Assembly: GCA_026702755.1 (NCBI GenBank)
Contig: JAPPBX010000112.1
Span: forward strand, 99,210 to 163,209
Origin: Candidatus Poribacteria bacterium
GTDB lineage: Bacteria; Poribacteria; WGA-4E; WGA-3G
DNA length: 64,000 nucleotides
Direction: 5' to 3'
Under the pieces are notes generated by a model. It saw only the letters and a program-made list of their open reading frames with translations, ran no database searches and was not told the DNA's origin. The position numbers were made by a program, and so were the translations under genes. Positions within the stretch are counted from its first letter, which is position 1. Every line of letters starts with the position of its first letter. This document shows, piece after piece, positions 41,190 through 50,422 of this stretch.

Positions 41190-41975
41190 ATGTTAGGAGC
41201 GATTATCGGCGATATTGTTGGGTCTATCTATGAACCCAAGGATCGCCGGATCAAGACTAAAGATTTCCCTTTTTTCAGTGAAGACTGCCGTTTCACAGAT
41301 GATTCGGTTTGCACAATTGCTGTCGCTGATACCCTCTTGCACGATCTCCCGCCAGCAGAAACGATGCAGAAGTGGGGAAAGCGGTATCCAAGGTGCGGTT
41401 TCAGTCAAATATTTACAAACTGGATCCATTCTGAGATGGACGCACCGAATTGTACTTTCCGTAATGGCGCGGCAATGCGTGTCTCGCCAGCGGCATTTCT
41501 GAACCGTGAGGATCTGGATGCCGCGCTCACCGCCGCTGATAAAGTGACTGTTATCAGCCACGATCACCCCGAAGGCATAAAAGGCGCGCGGGCGACAACA
41601 CACGCCATTTGGCTCGCCTATCAAGGCGAAGATGCCTCGACTATCCGCAAGGTTATCACTACTGAATACGGCTACGATTTGACGCAGACGGTAGACAACA
41701 TCCGACCCGATTACGTTTTCGATATGACCTGCCAAGGCACGGTGCCACAGGCGGTCACGTGTGCTTTGGAATCAGAGAGTTATGAAGATGCCGTGCGGAA
41801 TGCTATCTCTCTGGGCGGTGATTCCGACACGCTCGGTTCAATCGCGGGTGCTATTGCCGAGGCACTACACGGAATTCCCGCGGAAATTAAGGAACAGGCA
41901 GAAAGCCGCTACCTCGTCAATGCGCCAGACATTAGAGACATAATGACGAAAATGTATCGCACGGTGGGCAATTGA
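41190..41975 (+). CDS. ADP-ribosylglycohydrolase family protein
   Basis: 261 residues from ATG 41190 (AAGGGGA 6 nt before; the longer frame is discarded). Starts MLGAIIGDIVGSIYEP; the Mg-binding FTDDSV motif is at about 35-40 and the second metal motif GGDSDTLGSIAGAI near 208-221, both diagnostic of the DraG/ARH fold that removes ADP-ribose from proteins or nucleic acids. The fold is complete but compact. No ADP-ribosyltransferase is nearby, so the substrate is unknown. Confidence 0.9.
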   Translation: MLGAIIGDIVGSIYEPKDRRIKTKDFPFFSEDCRFTDDSVCTIAVADTLLHDLPPAETMQKWGKRYPRCGFSQIFTNWIHSEMDAPNCTFRNGAAMRVSPAAFLNREDLDAALTAADKVTVISHDHPEGIKGARATTHAIWLAYQGEDASTIRKVITTEYGYDLTQTVDNIRPDYVFDMTCQGTVPQAVTCALESESYEDAVRNAISLGGDSDTLGSIAGAIAEALHGIPAEIKEQAESRYLVNAPDIRDIMTKMYRTVGN

Positions 41976-41999
41976 GTCATCGGAAACTCTATACATATT

Positions 42000-43727
42000 A
42001 TGGATGTAATCGCATTTGAGGCGACTTCAAAGCACTGTAGTTTTTACCACTACCATGCTTTCGCGCGTAACCTGCAGGTTCCGATCATAGCGATTTTTGT
42101 TCTGTCCTTCCTTGTCTTTACCCCTTTTCCCGCCCTACCAATAGAGTCCCCTATCCATTTCACAGATGTTACCGATATTGCCGGTATCCACTTTACACAC
42201 ACCAATGGCGCATCGGGTGAGTTCCATCTACCCGAAACCCTTGGTGCAGGGGGTGCCTTCTTCGATTATGACAACGATGGCTATCTCGATCTCTATCTCG
42301 TTAATAGTGCTGCGCTAAGCATCCTCTATAAAAATAACGGCGATGGAACGTTCACAGATGTCACTGCGAACGCTGGTGTCGGCAATCAAGGAAGCTATGG
42401 ACACGGCGTTGCCTGTGGAGATTACGACAATGACGGTTATATAGACATTTACGTAACCAATTTTGGTGCGAATCGACTCTATCATAACAATGGCGATGGG
42501 ACGTTCACGGATGTCACGGCTAAGTCAGGGACAGGGGATGCGCGTTGGAGTAGTAGCGCGACTTTTTTCGATTACAACAACGATGGCGACTTGGATCTCT
42601 ACGTTGTTAACTATGTCAGTTATAAGTTGGATGGCTCTGCGCCTACCTGTTTTGAGAATCCCACGTTTGGTTCTACTGAAAAAGTTCGCGGTTATTGTCA
42701 TCCGAAACACTTTGAAGGCGCACCGGACAGTCTCTACCGAAACAACGGTGATGGGACTTTCACAGATGTCACTGAGGTCGCTAATGTTCGGGATCCGGGT
42801 GGCATGTTTCTCGGCAAAGGGTTGGGTGTTGTAGCAGCAGACTTTAATGCCGATGGCAATCCTGATCTTTACGTTGCCAACGACGATACGCCAAACTATC
42901 TCTTTTATAACAAGGGCGATGGCACATTCGCTGAAATCGCTATCCTTGCGGGTTGTGCTTACAGCGCGGATGGAATCGCACAAGCGGGTATGGGGGTTGA
43001 TGCTGGTGATTACAATGGCGATGGTCATCTGGATATTTTCGTCACCAATTTCTCCTATGAGACAAACACCCTCTATCGGAATAACGGGGACGGGACTTTC
43101 ACCGATGTCAGTTATAAAGCGCGGCTCGGCGAAGAGAGTTATCTCCTTTTAGGATTCGGGACGGGATTTTTTGATGCAGATAACGACGGACACCTTGATA
43201 TTTTCGTCGCGAATGGACATATTTTTCCAAATGTCGAGCGCACTACAGATGTGATCTCATATAAGCAGCCGAATCAACTCTTTTGGAATCAAGGTGATGG
43301 TACGTTTGCCGAGGTGCGACTTGGGGAGCAGCGTGCTGTCAGTCGTGGCACTCTTTTCGGTGATTACGACAACGATGGCGATACAGATGTCCTTGTCACG
43401 CAGTTGAACAACAAAGTGACGCTACTTCGGAATGAGAATGGCACTCACAACAATTGGTTTCGCCTCAAATTAGTTGGGATCCGCAGCAATCGTGATAGCA
43501 TCGGCGCGCGCGTAACGTTGATACTCGGAGATGAATCCGAAACGCGCGAAGTACATGTAGGGTACAGTTATCTCAGTAGTAACGATCCAAGGCTGCTTTT
43601 TGGACTTGGAGATCAAACCGTTGTGGATAGACTTCATATCCGTTGGCAGAGTGGTGCTGTGCAGATATTGGAAAATCTCGCGGCAAATCAGGAATTCGTG
43701 GTGACCGAACCCCTTTCAAATAAATGA
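42000..43727 (+). CDS. CRTAC1-like FG-GAP/VCBS repeat protein with ASPIC/UnbV domain
   Basis: 575 residues. A hydrophobic signal-like segment (about 28-46) precedes seven or so FG-GAP/VCBS repeats with calcium-binding DYDNDGYLDLYL-type loops and the recurrent YKNNGDGTFTDVT; residues 480-570 match the ASPIC/UnbV end domain (SIGARVTLILGD, LLFGLGDQTVVDRLHIRWQSG). Such proteins are exported beta-propellers thought to bind other proteins or glycans. Start at ATG 42000 is the longest plausible; no Shine-Dalgarno is seen. Lies 24 nt after the glycohydrolase gene. Confidence 0.85.
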   Translation: MDVIAFEATSKHCSFYHYHAFARNLQVPIIAIFVLSFLVFTPFPALPIESPIHFTDVTDIAGIHFTHTNGASGEFHLPETLGAGGAFFDYDNDGYLDLYLVNSAALSILYKNNGDGTFTDVTANAGVGNQGSYGHGVACGDYDNDGYIDIYVTNFGANRLYHNNGDGTFTDVTAKSGTGDARWSSSATFFDYNNDGDLDLYVVNYVSYKLDGSAPTCFENPTFGSTEKVRGYCHPKHFEGAPDSLYRNNGDGTFTDVTEVANVRDPGGMFLGKGLGVVAADFNADGNPDLYVANDDTPNYLFYNKGDGTFAEIAILAGCAYSADGIAQAGMGVDAGDYNGDGHLDIFVTNFSYETNTLYRNNGDGTFTDVSYKARLGEESYLLLGFGTGFFDADNDGHLDIFVANGHIFPNVERTTDVISYKQPNQLFWNQGDGTFAEVRLGEQRAVSRGTLFGDYDNDGDTDVLVTQLNNKVTLLRNENGTHNNWFRLKLVGIRSNRDSIGARVTLILGDESETREVHVGYSYLSSNDPRLLFGLGDQTVVDRLHIRWQSGAVQILENLAANQEFVVTEPLSNK

Positions 43728-43775
43728 AAAATTGACACGACTTCACCTGTCTTTTCTGCCAGATTTGCATATTAG

Positions 43776-43790
43776 ATGCCAAAGTGGCAT
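43776..43790. promoter_or_regulatory. perfect 15-bp palindrome upstream of clpB
   Basis: ATGCCA-AAG-TGGCAT, with a further TGGCAT half-site at about 43813. It lies about 95 nt before the clpB start in a 155-nt gap and could be a repressor operator. It is not the CIRCE sequence. Confidence 0.4.
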
Positions 43791-43882
43791 GGCTTACATG
43801 AAAGAGAGAAATGGCATAGATTTTGCTATATCTTATGCATGCAAGACTGGTTTGGATAAAATAAACACAACGGAGGTTCGTC

Positions 43883-46465
43883 ATGAGATTTGATAGATTT
43901 ACAATTAAAGCACAAGAAGCACTCGAAACAGCGCAGAATTTAGCCACAGATGCCCAAAGTCCTGAACTGGGTGTTGAGCATCTGATGTTGGCTCTCATTA
44001 GGCAGACGGATGGAATTGTCACACCGATTCTTCAGAAATTGGGTGTTGATACCGATGGAATTACGTCAGCGGTTGAGGCTGCTGTCCAAAAAGCACCAAA
44101 AGTGCAAGGTGCAGCTTCTGAAATGCGTATCGCCGCGGCACTCCAATCCGTTTTGGATGCTGGATTCAAAGAGGCAACGGCACTCAAGGATGAATACGTC
44201 AGCACAGAACATCTGCTAATAGCGTGTGCTGAAACGAAGCAGAACGAAGTAGGTAAAATCCTACGGGAAGTCGGTGTAACAAAAGATAAAATTCTCAAGG
44301 CACTCGTCGATATACGGGGTACGCAGCAGGTAACCGATCAGAATCCAGAGGACAAGTATCAGGCACTCACCCGATTTGGCAGAGAACTCACGCAGGAGGC
44401 GATTTCGGGGAAACTTGACCCAGTCATTGGACGAGATGATGAAATCCGCCGTGTGATGCAAGTGCTTTCCCGCAGGCGAAAAAATAATCCAGTGCTGATT
44501 GGTGAACCCGGGGTCGGAAAAACAGCAATTGTGGAAGGATTAGCACAACGCATCGCTGATGGAGATGTCCCAGAAAGTCTTCGCGAGAAGAGGTTGATTG
44601 CTCTCGATTTAGGTGCCCTTATTGCAGGAAGTAAGTATCGTGGTGAATTTGAGGACCGGTTGAAGGCTGTCCTTGCCGACGTTGAGCAGGCGGAGGGGCA
44701 AGTGGTGCTCTTCATCGATGAACTCCACACCATCGTGGGTGCAGGTGCTGCAGAAGGTGCTGTGGATGCATCAAACATGCTCAAACCCGCTTTGGCTCGC
44801 GGTGAGCTCCGGTGCATCGGTGCGACAACGCTTGATGAGTATCGCAAACACATTGAAAAGGACGCTGCCTTAGAACGACGATTCCAGCCTGTTCAGGTTG
44901 AAGAACCTTCGGTTGAGGATACAATTGCCATTCTACGGGGCTTAAAGGAACGCTATGAAACGCATCACGGCGTGCAAATTCAGGACAATGCGATTGTCGC
45001 TGCGGCTACGCTTTCAAAACGTTATATCTCCGAACGTTTTCTGCCAGACAAAGCCGTAGACTTGGTAGACGAAGCCGCGTCGCGTCTACGGATTGAGATT
45101 GACAGTGTACCAGAGGAAATTGACGAGGTTGAACGCCGCATTATTCAACTCCAGATTGAGCAGCAGGCACTGGAGAAAGAGGAAGACGATGCTTCTCAAC
45201 AACGTCTCGAAAAACTCATCGCTGAACTTGCCGAACTCAAAGAACGAGCGAACGCGCTCAAAGCCGCATGGCAGAACGAAAAGGCGAATTTAATACAGAT
45301 TGGCGAGTTGATGGAACAGATCGAGGGACTCCGCATTGAATCGGAGCAAGCCAAACGTACAGGGAATCTCGCCAGAGCTTCAGAACTTGAATATGGACAG
45401 ATACCCGCATTGGAAGCGCAATTGAAAAGTGTCCGAGAGGCAGTTGAAACGGAGACGCACGGGACACAGATGTTAAAGGAGCATGTGAGCGCGGAAGACA
45501 TTGCCGAAATTGTGGCGAAATGGACCGGTATCCCTGTTTATCGACTCATGGAGGGTGAGACACAGAAGTTAATCAACATGGAAGAACGTTTGCAGGAGCA
45601 GGTCATCGGACAAGATGAAGCGGTGAGTGCCGTCTCTAATGCGATTCGCCGTGCCCGTGTTGGTCTCGGTGACCCCGATCGACCGCTTGGATCCTTCCTT
45701 TTCATGGGACCAACGGGTGTCGGCAAGACGCATCTCGCCAAGTCGCTCGCCGAGTTCCTTTTTGACGATGCAAACGCTATGGCGCGTATTGATATGAGCG
45801 AGTACATGGAGAAACACACTGTCTCACGATTAATCGGCGCGCCGCCGGGATATGTTGGCTACGACGAGGGTGGTCAGCTGACCGAGGCGGTCCGAAGACA
45901 CCCTTATTGCGTCATTCTGCTTGATGAGGTCGAGAAGGCACATCCAGAAGTGTTCAATGTCTTGCTCCAGATGCTTGATGATGGTAGAATGACCGACGGG
46001 CAAGGACGTACCGTCGATTTCAAGAATGCCGTTGTCATTATGACTTCCAATATCGGGAGTCAGTGGATTAGCGACGCGCTTTTGGACGGAAAAGAGATTC
46101 GTCAGAAAGTAATGGAAGCCGTCCAGACGCATTTCCCCCCGGAATTCTTGAACCGTATTGACGATCTGATTGTTTTCGATCGCCTCGGTATTGAGGCGTT
46201 GAAACGGATTGTCACACTGGAACTTGTGCAACTGAGCAAACGCTTTGCGGAGAAGGAGATGACCTTAAGGCTTTCTGAATCTGCAAATGAGGAATTGGTA
46301 AAACGCGGATTTGATACAGTCTACGGTGCGCGTCCGCTCCGAAGGACACTCCAGCGAGATATTCTCAATCCGCTGGCGATTCAGATGTTGGAAGGTACAT
46401 TCCACGATGGCGACGCGATCGTTGTTGACTTTGAAAACGAGGAATTTGTTTTTAGGAGGAACTGA
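43883..46465 (+). CDS. clpB: ATP-dependent disaggregase ClpB
   Basis: Hexameric AAA+ chaperone that rescues aggregated proteins with DnaK. 860 residues, the usual length. Clp-N repeats (1-145), NBD1 with Walker A GEPGVGKT and Walker [13 protein letters not shown], the coiled-coil M domain (about 405-520, [20 protein letters not shown] onward), NBD2 with Walker [14 protein letters not shown] and Walker [15 protein letters not shown], and the C-terminal D2-small domain. GGAGG precedes ATG 43883. The 87-residue gene follows after 2 nt. Confidence 0.95.
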   Translation: MRFDRFTIKAQEALETAQNLATDAQSPELGVEHLMLALIRQTDGIVTPILQKLGVDTDGITSAVEAAVQKAPKVQGAASEMRIAAALQSVLDAGFKEATALKDEYVSTEHLLIACAETKQNEVGKILREVGVTKDKILKALVDIRGTQQVTDQNPEDKYQALTRFGRELTQEAISGKLDPVIGRDDEIRRVMQVLSRRRKNNPVLIGEPGVGKTAIVEGLAQRIADGDVPESLREKRLIALDLGALIAGSKYRGEFEDRLKAVLADVEQAEGQVVLFIDELHTIVGAGAAEGAVDASNMLKPALARGELRCIGATTLDEYRKHIEKDAALERRFQPVQVEEPSVEDTIAILRGLKERYETHHGVQIQDNAIVAAATLSKRYISERFLPDKAVDLVDEAASRLRIEIDSVPEEIDEVERRIIQLQIEQQALEKEEDDASQQRLEKLIAELAELKERANALKAAWQNEKANLIQIGELMEQIEGLRIESEQAKRTGNLARASELEYGQIPALEAQLKSVREAVETETHGTQMLKEHVSAEDIAEIVAKWTGIPVYRLMEGETQKLINMEERLQEQVIGQDEAVSAVSNAIRRARVGLGDPDRPLGSFLFMGPTGVGKTHLAKSLAEFLFDDANAMARIDMSEYMEKHTVSRLIGAPPGYVGYDEGGQLTEAVRRHPYCVILLDEVEKAHPEVFNVLLQMLDDGRMTDGQGRTVDFKNAVVIMTSNIGSQWISDALLDGKEIRQKVMEAVQTHFPPEFLNRIDDLIVFDRLGIEALKRIVTLELVQLSKRFAEKEMTLRLSESANEELVKRGFDTVYGARPLRRTLQRDILNPLAIQMLEGTFHDGDAIVVDFENEEFVFRRN

Positions 46466-46467
46466 TA

Positions 46468-46731
46468 ATGCTCAAACACATCATAGATCCCGAAGTTGAA
46501 GAATACGAAGATGTTTACGATGACTATGAATACTTCGCAGCCCAAGAGATGGATCAACAAGAGGGCGCGCTCTTGAAACAAGGCAATGAATTCAAAGCCT
46601 CTGTCTGGCTAACACCTGAAGAAACTGAGGTTGTGATAGCACTTGCCGAGGAACGCGGCATCCCAGCCGGTGAACTTATTAAAAAGTGGATTCTTGAGCG
46701 TATTGATGAAGCGTTAGACCTCGGAACCTAA
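46468..46731 (+). CDS. small acidic hypothetical protein, RHH-like C-terminus
   Basis: 87 residues. The first 30 residues are highly acidic and Tyr-rich (EVEEYEDVYDDYEYFAAQE); the rest (FKASVWLTPEETEVVIALAEERGIPAGELIKKWILERID) is predicted strand-helix-helix, like a ribbon-helix-helix (CopG/Arc) dimeric DNA-binding protein or the antitoxin end of such families. It starts 2 nt after clpB with AGGAGG inside the clpB 3' end, so it is translated with clpB. Role unknown. Confidence 0.7.
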   Translation: MLKHIIDPEVEEYEDVYDDYEYFAAQEMDQQEGALLKQGNEFKASVWLTPEETEVVIALAEERGIPAGELIKKWILERIDEALDLGT

Positions 46732-46835
46732 CCGTTCGTAGTAGGGCAATTCTGCGGCGTACTCGCCCAAATGCGAAGTGCATTATTGCCCGTTGTGCCA
46801 AAAAGTGCCCAGATATTTTTAGGTCTCACTATAAT

Positions 46836-46864
46836 TTGACATTGCCCAAGTTTGGTGGTATTCT
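46836..46864 (+). promoter_or_regulatory. promoter for the 96-residue hypothetical gene
   Basis: TTGACA (46836-46841), 17 nt, TATTCT (46859-46864), leader of about 50 nt with GGAGG before ATG 46921. Confidence 0.65.
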
Positions 46865-46920
46865 TTAGTTGGAAAGTCTCGGTCTCAAACTGTGTTTGCA
46901 ACAGAACGGAGGAACCAACA

Positions 46921-47211
46921 ATGAAACACTCAAATTGGACGGAAGCCGATTCAAGCAAATGCAAGCAAATTTGGGCGGAATACAAGGAACAGCACGATAT
47001 CACTGAGCGAATCGGTCAGACGGCTGGTATCGATCCGAAAAGTTGCAGGATTTGGTTCGGCGAATCCGCCTTAGAAATTGTCAAAAAGCGCGAAACTGAA
47101 GGCTTGACTTCTCCGCTTTTCTTTGAACGCGTTGGTTATACAACCTATTTCCGCAAAGGCAGGGGAAGCGATTCAAGAAATTATCAAATGACTTCAGGGA
47201 CGCGTCTATAG
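46921..47211 (+). CDS. hypothetical protein, 96 residues
   Basis: From ATG 46921 with GGAGG 8 nt upstream and its own promoter; the longer frame from 46852 is not needed. Sequence: helical N-terminal half (WTEADSSKCKQIWAEYKEQH...ERIGQTAGIDPKSCRIWFG), then a basic C-terminus (YFRKGRGSDSRNYQMTSG). I do not recognise the family. Its C-terminal coding region overlaps the convergent Uma2 gene by 28 nt. Confidence 0.6.
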   Translation: MKHSNWTEADSSKCKQIWAEYKEQHDITERIGQTAGIDPKSCRIWFGESALEIVKKRETEGLTSPLFFERVGYTTYFRKGRGSDSRNYQMTSGTRL

Positions 47212-47759
47212 ATGTCCTGCAATGGTAGTTCGCATCCGATTGAAGCGAGCGGTAAGATATCTTCAAGTGCGCGAAACTCCGTTTGCCCCCACTGCGTCTT
47301 GAGAAGGCGATACTGTTCCACGTGAACCCTATCTTGTGAAACGAGGATGTACTCCTGCAAAGAGGCAAGTTCTTGATAGCACCTAAATTTCTCACCTTTG
47401 TCATACGCTTCCGTTGATGGTGAAAGCACCTCTACAACAAGGATCGGGTTGAGAAGTGTGTCAAAGACATTATCCTCAAATTGAGGATCGCCACAGAAAA
47501 CGACAACATCTGGGTAAAAATAGGCACCTTTCGCGCCCGTCTTTACGCGCATATTACTCATACAGACATCCCAACCAGGCACTCGCGATTGAATATTAAG
47601 TTCAGTCGCTATATCTACCGTGATAAGGTTATGAGCGAAATTCGCCCTGGGCATTGCGCGTATTTCTCCGTTGAGGTATTCGCTTTTGACCGTCGCCTTG
47701 CGTTCCAAAGCAAGATATTCCTCTGGAGTGAAGATGGTTTGTGCTGCGAGAGATGACAT
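47184..47759 (-). CDS. Uma2-family (DUF820) putative nuclease
   Basis: 191 residues from ATG 47759; an in-frame ATG at 47771 is an alternative, and the longer 248-residue frame runs through both its own promoter and that of trpA. The fold is the PD-(D/E)xK-like DUF820/Uma2: FTPEEYLALERK, YLNGEIRAMPRANFAHN, YFYPDVVVFCGD (catalytic Asp), ILVVEVLSPSTEAYDKGEKFRCYQ (Glu and Lys). These genes are multicopy in cyanobacteria and similar genomes and are suspected of selfish-element or restriction-like roles; activity is unproven. Promoter at 47815-47843. Confidence 0.85.
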   Translation of the reverse strand: MSSLAAQTIFTPEEYLALERKATVKSEYLNGEIRAMPRANFAHNLITVDIATELNIQSRVPGWDVCMSNMRVKTGAKGAYFYPDVVVFCGDPQFEDNVFDTLLNPILVVEVLSPSTEAYDKGEKFRCYQELASLQEYILVSQDRVHVEQYRLLKTQWGQTEFRALEDILPLASIGCELPLQDIYRRVPEVI

Positions 47760-47814
47760 ACAAGGCCCCATGAATATGATGTATTTTGAATCTATTGATG
47801 TTAAATCATAGCAT

Positions 47815-47843
47815 ATTATAAGCAGAATTTCAACGACTTTCAA
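47815..47843 (-). promoter_or_regulatory. promoter for Uma2 gene
   Basis: Minus strand TTGAAA (47838-47843), 17 nt, TATAAT (47815-47820). Divergent from, and 25 nt away from, the trpA promoter. Confidence 0.65.
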
Positions 47844-47867
47844 TGTTATTAACTCGGCAAGTTTCGC

Positions 47868-47896
47868 TTGACAATTTGATTTGTGTAAGGTATAAT
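47868..47896 (+). promoter_or_regulatory. consensus promoter for trpA
   Basis: TTGACA (47868-47873), 17 nt, TATAAT (47891-47896); predicted leader of about 36 nt, without a Shine-Dalgarno. Confidence 0.8.
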
Positions 47897-47938
47897 TGAG
47901 AAAACCTATTAACAGAAAGCCAAAAATCAATTATATTT

Positions 47939-48739
47939 ATGAATCGAATTGACCAGAAATTTCAAGCACTCCGACACGAAGGTGTCCGCGCATTTATGCC
48001 ATATCTCTGTGCTGGAGATCCGAACCCCGAACTTACCTCTAAACTCCTCCTTACGCTTGAGGAAGCCGGTGCAGACCTCATCGAACTCGGTGTTCCTTTC
48101 TCCGATCCGATTGCAGACGGACCCACCATCCAACGCGCAAGTGAGCGTGCGCTCACACATCGCATCTCACTCCAGCAGATTCTGGAGATGGTCACGAGCC
48201 TCCGTACACAGACAGATATCCCTATTGCCCTGATGAGTTACTATAACCCGATCTTTCGGATGGGGGAGGCAGCATTTTGTAAAGCAGCACAGGACGCAGG
48301 GGTTGACGGTGTCATCGTGCCAGATCTGCCCCCGGAGCAAGCACAATCGCTCCTTGAAGTCGCACCGAACTATAACCTCTCAACCATTTTTCTCGCCGCT
48401 CCGACAAGCCCACCGGAACGGATGCAATTAATCGCATCGGTTAGTACAGGGTTTATCTATTGCGTCTCGGTAACCGGCGTAACAGGGGCGCGCGGGATGT
48501 TGTCAGATGAGATCGCACCGATGATTACAGAGCTGCGAAAACACACGGACAAACCGCTTAGCGTCGGGTTCGGTGTATCAACACCGGAGCAGGCAGCACA
48601 AGTCGCGCAGATCGCTGATGGTGTGATTGTGGGGAGTGCTATTGTCGATGTTGTTGAAGAGAATATGAATGACGAAGCGGGATTGCTCGCTGCGGTGAAG
48701 CAATTCGCATCGGAGTTAGCAGCAGGTGTGAAAGCATAA
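47939..48739 (+). CDS. trpA: tryptophan synthase alpha chain
   Basis: Cleaves indole-3-glycerol phosphate to indole and glyceraldehyde-3-phosphate, passing indole to TrpB. 266 residues, a TIM barrel of normal length. The catalytic Glu and Asp are in DLIELGVPFSDPIADGPTIQ; AGDP, VPDLPPEQA, YCVSVTGVTGAR, VGFGVSTPEQA (phosphate site) and GVIVGSAIVD are all conserved. No trpB or other trp gene is nearby, so the pathway is dispersed. The stop is only 1 nt from the stop of the convergent aldo/keto reductase gene. Confidence 0.95.
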   Translation: MNRIDQKFQALRHEGVRAFMPYLCAGDPNPELTSKLLLTLEEAGADLIELGVPFSDPIADGPTIQRASERALTHRISLQQILEMVTSLRTQTDIPIALMSYYNPIFRMGEAAFCKAAQDAGVDGVIVPDLPPEQAQSLLEVAPNYNLSTIFLAAPTSPPERMQLIASVSTGFIYCVSVTGVTGARGMLSDEIAPMITELRKHTDKPLSVGFGVSTPEQAAQVAQIADGVIVGSAIVDVVEENMNDEAGLLAAVKQFASELAAGVKA

Positions 48740-48740
48740 T

Positions 48741-49637
48741 CTACATCCCACGCTTGATACCAAATTCCGCTTCAAACGCCTCCCAAATGTCTTCTGAGAT
48801 GTCAGCTGTAGCCGCTTCATATCCGTCTTCTACTTGTGCTTTATCCGCGGGACCAAACATAACAACCCCGTCTATGGGTGCAGCAAGACAAAACTGCATT
48901 GCGAGATGACGGATATTGACATCACGTTCCTGACACCACTTCCACATTGCGTATGCCTTCGGTTCAGCATCCGGATTCCGTCTGCGTTCATCTTCAACGT
49001 TCGGTTCCGCGCCAGTCAAGCCCCCCATGCCTAATGGACTTGCGAGGATGATACCGACATCGTGTTCACGCGCCAACGGCAATGTTGTCTCTGCCACGGA
49101 TTGGGATAACAACGTGTAGTCCAAGAAGGTAAGAATAATATCAATATGTCCCGTTTCGATGAGTTCTTTGTGGAATTCATGGGAACGTACACCGGCACCG
49201 ATGTGTCGAACGGTTCCCTCCGCTTTCATTTCTAAAAGCGTATCCAAGGCGCGTCCCGGTGCCAGCACGCTTTCCATGTCAATTGGATCGTGGATAAGCA
49301 CAGCATCAAGGTAATCCGTCTGGAAGTCTTTGAGACTATTTGTGACACTCCAGCGTGTGCCTTCTGCGGAGAAGTCTTTCCGGCGTTCAGGATGGGTGCC
49401 TACTTTCGCTTGCAAATAGACTTTTTCTCTCAATCCGTCAGAGAGTGCTTCCCCCCAGAGGTGTTCCGCGTGCCCTGGGTAGGTGTCGATATAGTTGATG
49501 CCGAGTTCAAGACCGCGTCGGATTGCGCCGATGACTTCAGCATCCGGTTTCTGCCACAGCCACGCTGCACCGAGCGCAAGGGCATTCGGACGCATCTCGG
49601 TACGTCCCATCCGTCTGATTTCTAATTTCTGCGCCAT
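48741..49637 (-). CDS. aldo/keto reductase family oxidoreductase
   Basis: 298 residues of an NADPH-dependent AKR TIM barrel. Catalytic tetrad: Asp and Tyr in NYIDTYPGHAEHLWG, Lys in VYLQAKVG, His in AVLIHDP. C-terminal cofactor loop near GVVMFGPADKAQVED. The spacing of Asp and Tyr is slightly changed (DTYPG rather than DTAxxYG), so the Tyr should be confirmed. Substrate unknown. AAGGGAAGAG precedes ATG. Convergent with trpA. Confidence 0.85.
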   Translation of the reverse strand: MAQKLEIRRMGRTEMRPNALALGAAWLWQKPDAEVIGAIRRGLELGINYIDTYPGHAEHLWGEALSDGLREKVYLQAKVGTHPERRKDFSAEGTRWSVTNSLKDFQTDYLDAVLIHDPIDMESVLAPGRALDTLLEMKAEGTVRHIGAGVRSHEFHKELIETGHIDIILTFLDYTLLSQSVAETTLPLAREHDVGIILASPLGMGGLTGAEPNVEDERRRNPDAEPKAYAMWKWCQERDVNIRHLAMQFCLAAPIDGVVMFGPADKAQVEDGYEAATADISEDIWEAFEAEFGIKRGM

Positions 49638-49673
49638 AACTTTTTCTCTTCCCTTTCTTGATAGAAGTATGCC

Positions 49674-50276
49674 TTATTGTGCCACCAACGCTTCTTTTAA
49701 CTTATGTGTAGATTCGGCAAGGGATTCTTGTAGATACGGGTAAGGAAAACCGCCCCACCGATCAGGCGGTGGCTCATGTGCTTGTGCGATCTTCAGATTC
49801 ACGAAAATAGGTCCGATTTGGTTCCAGATTTTCGGTAGTTCTGCTCCAAGCGCATCTGAGTTGTCAAATTCATAAACTTGTTCAAAGCCTACACCTTTCG
49901 CGATCGTGGTCCAGCTGAAACCAGTGTTACCATCAGGGACCGGTTGATTGCCTGTGACCTCGTAGGTGCCGTTGTCACAGACAAAGAGAAGATAGTTAGG
50001 CGGCGGCGTATTGAGGGCAGTAATTGTCGCCAATGTGCCTAAACACATCAACATGCTTCCGTCCCCGTTGAGCACGACCACCTTCTTGTCTGGTTTAGCG
50101 AGCGCGATGCCGAGTGCGAAGTCGGCGGCATGTCCCATCGCGCTGCCGACCGAGGCATAGTCCAACAGATGTGTTGATATTTTGCCCCACGGCACAGTGA
50201 GTCCCATTGTTGTGACAACGATTTCATCTGTACGTTGGTTTGCGATAAGTTGTAGGCACTCTTCCTTGATGAGCAT
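49674..50276 (-). CDS. thiamine-diphosphate-dependent enzyme, C-terminal (beta) subunit type
   Basis: 200 residues from ATG 50276 (GGAG 6 nt upstream; the longer frame begins at a TTG). TPP-binding motif GDGSMLMCLG...CDN (GDG-x(25-30)-N) is present, with MGHAADFALGIALAKP upstream, as in the beta subunit of sulfopyruvate or phosphonopyruvate decarboxylase and related split enzymes. The alpha (Pyr-domain) partner is not in the window. The reaction is therefore uncertain. Repeats 50300-50412 lie just upstream. Confidence 0.8.
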   Translation of the reverse strand: MLIKEECLQLIANQRTDEIVVTTMGLTVPWGKISTHLLDYASVGSAMGHAADFALGIALAKPDKKVVVLNGDGSMLMCLGTLATITALNTPPPNYLLFVCDNGTYEVTGNQPVPDGNTGFSWTTIAKGVGFEQVYEFDNSDALGAELPKIWNQIGPIFVNLKIAQAHEPPPDRWGGFPYPYLQESLAESTHKLKEALVAQ

Positions 50277-50299
50277 AGTTTTCTCCAATTATGTGGATA

Positions 50300-50412
50300 G
50301 GCGAGGATACAATCCTCGCCAGCGAGAGTTGGGACCTTGATAGGCGAGGATACTATCCGAAATACACGGAAACACCCAAGCAAAAATACCCTCGCCAGCG
50401 AGAGTTGGGACC
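50300..50412. repeat. GGCGAGGAT repeat element with internal 23-nt direct repeat
   Basis: 50300-50320 is a 9-bp stem GGCGAGGAT / ATCCTCGCC with 3-nt loop; a 23-nt block beginning CCTCGCCAGCGAGAG occurs at 50314-50336 and 50390-50412. GGAAACACCCAAGCAAAA (50368-50385) is shared with 15701-15718. Occupies the gap between two genes. Confidence 0.7.
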
Positions 50413-50422
50413 CTGTTTGAGG

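Noticed and set aside
43728..43882. CIRCE element upstream of clpB
   Set aside because: TTAGCACTC-N9-GAGTGCTAA is absent; the palindrome there has a different sequence.
44359..44853. Minus-strand ORF of 164 residues in clpB
   Set aside because: Shadow of the clpB frame, without start signals or conserved motifs.
48741..48745. Intrinsic terminator between trpA and aldo/keto reductase
   Set aside because: Only one base separates the two stops and no hairpin is evident.
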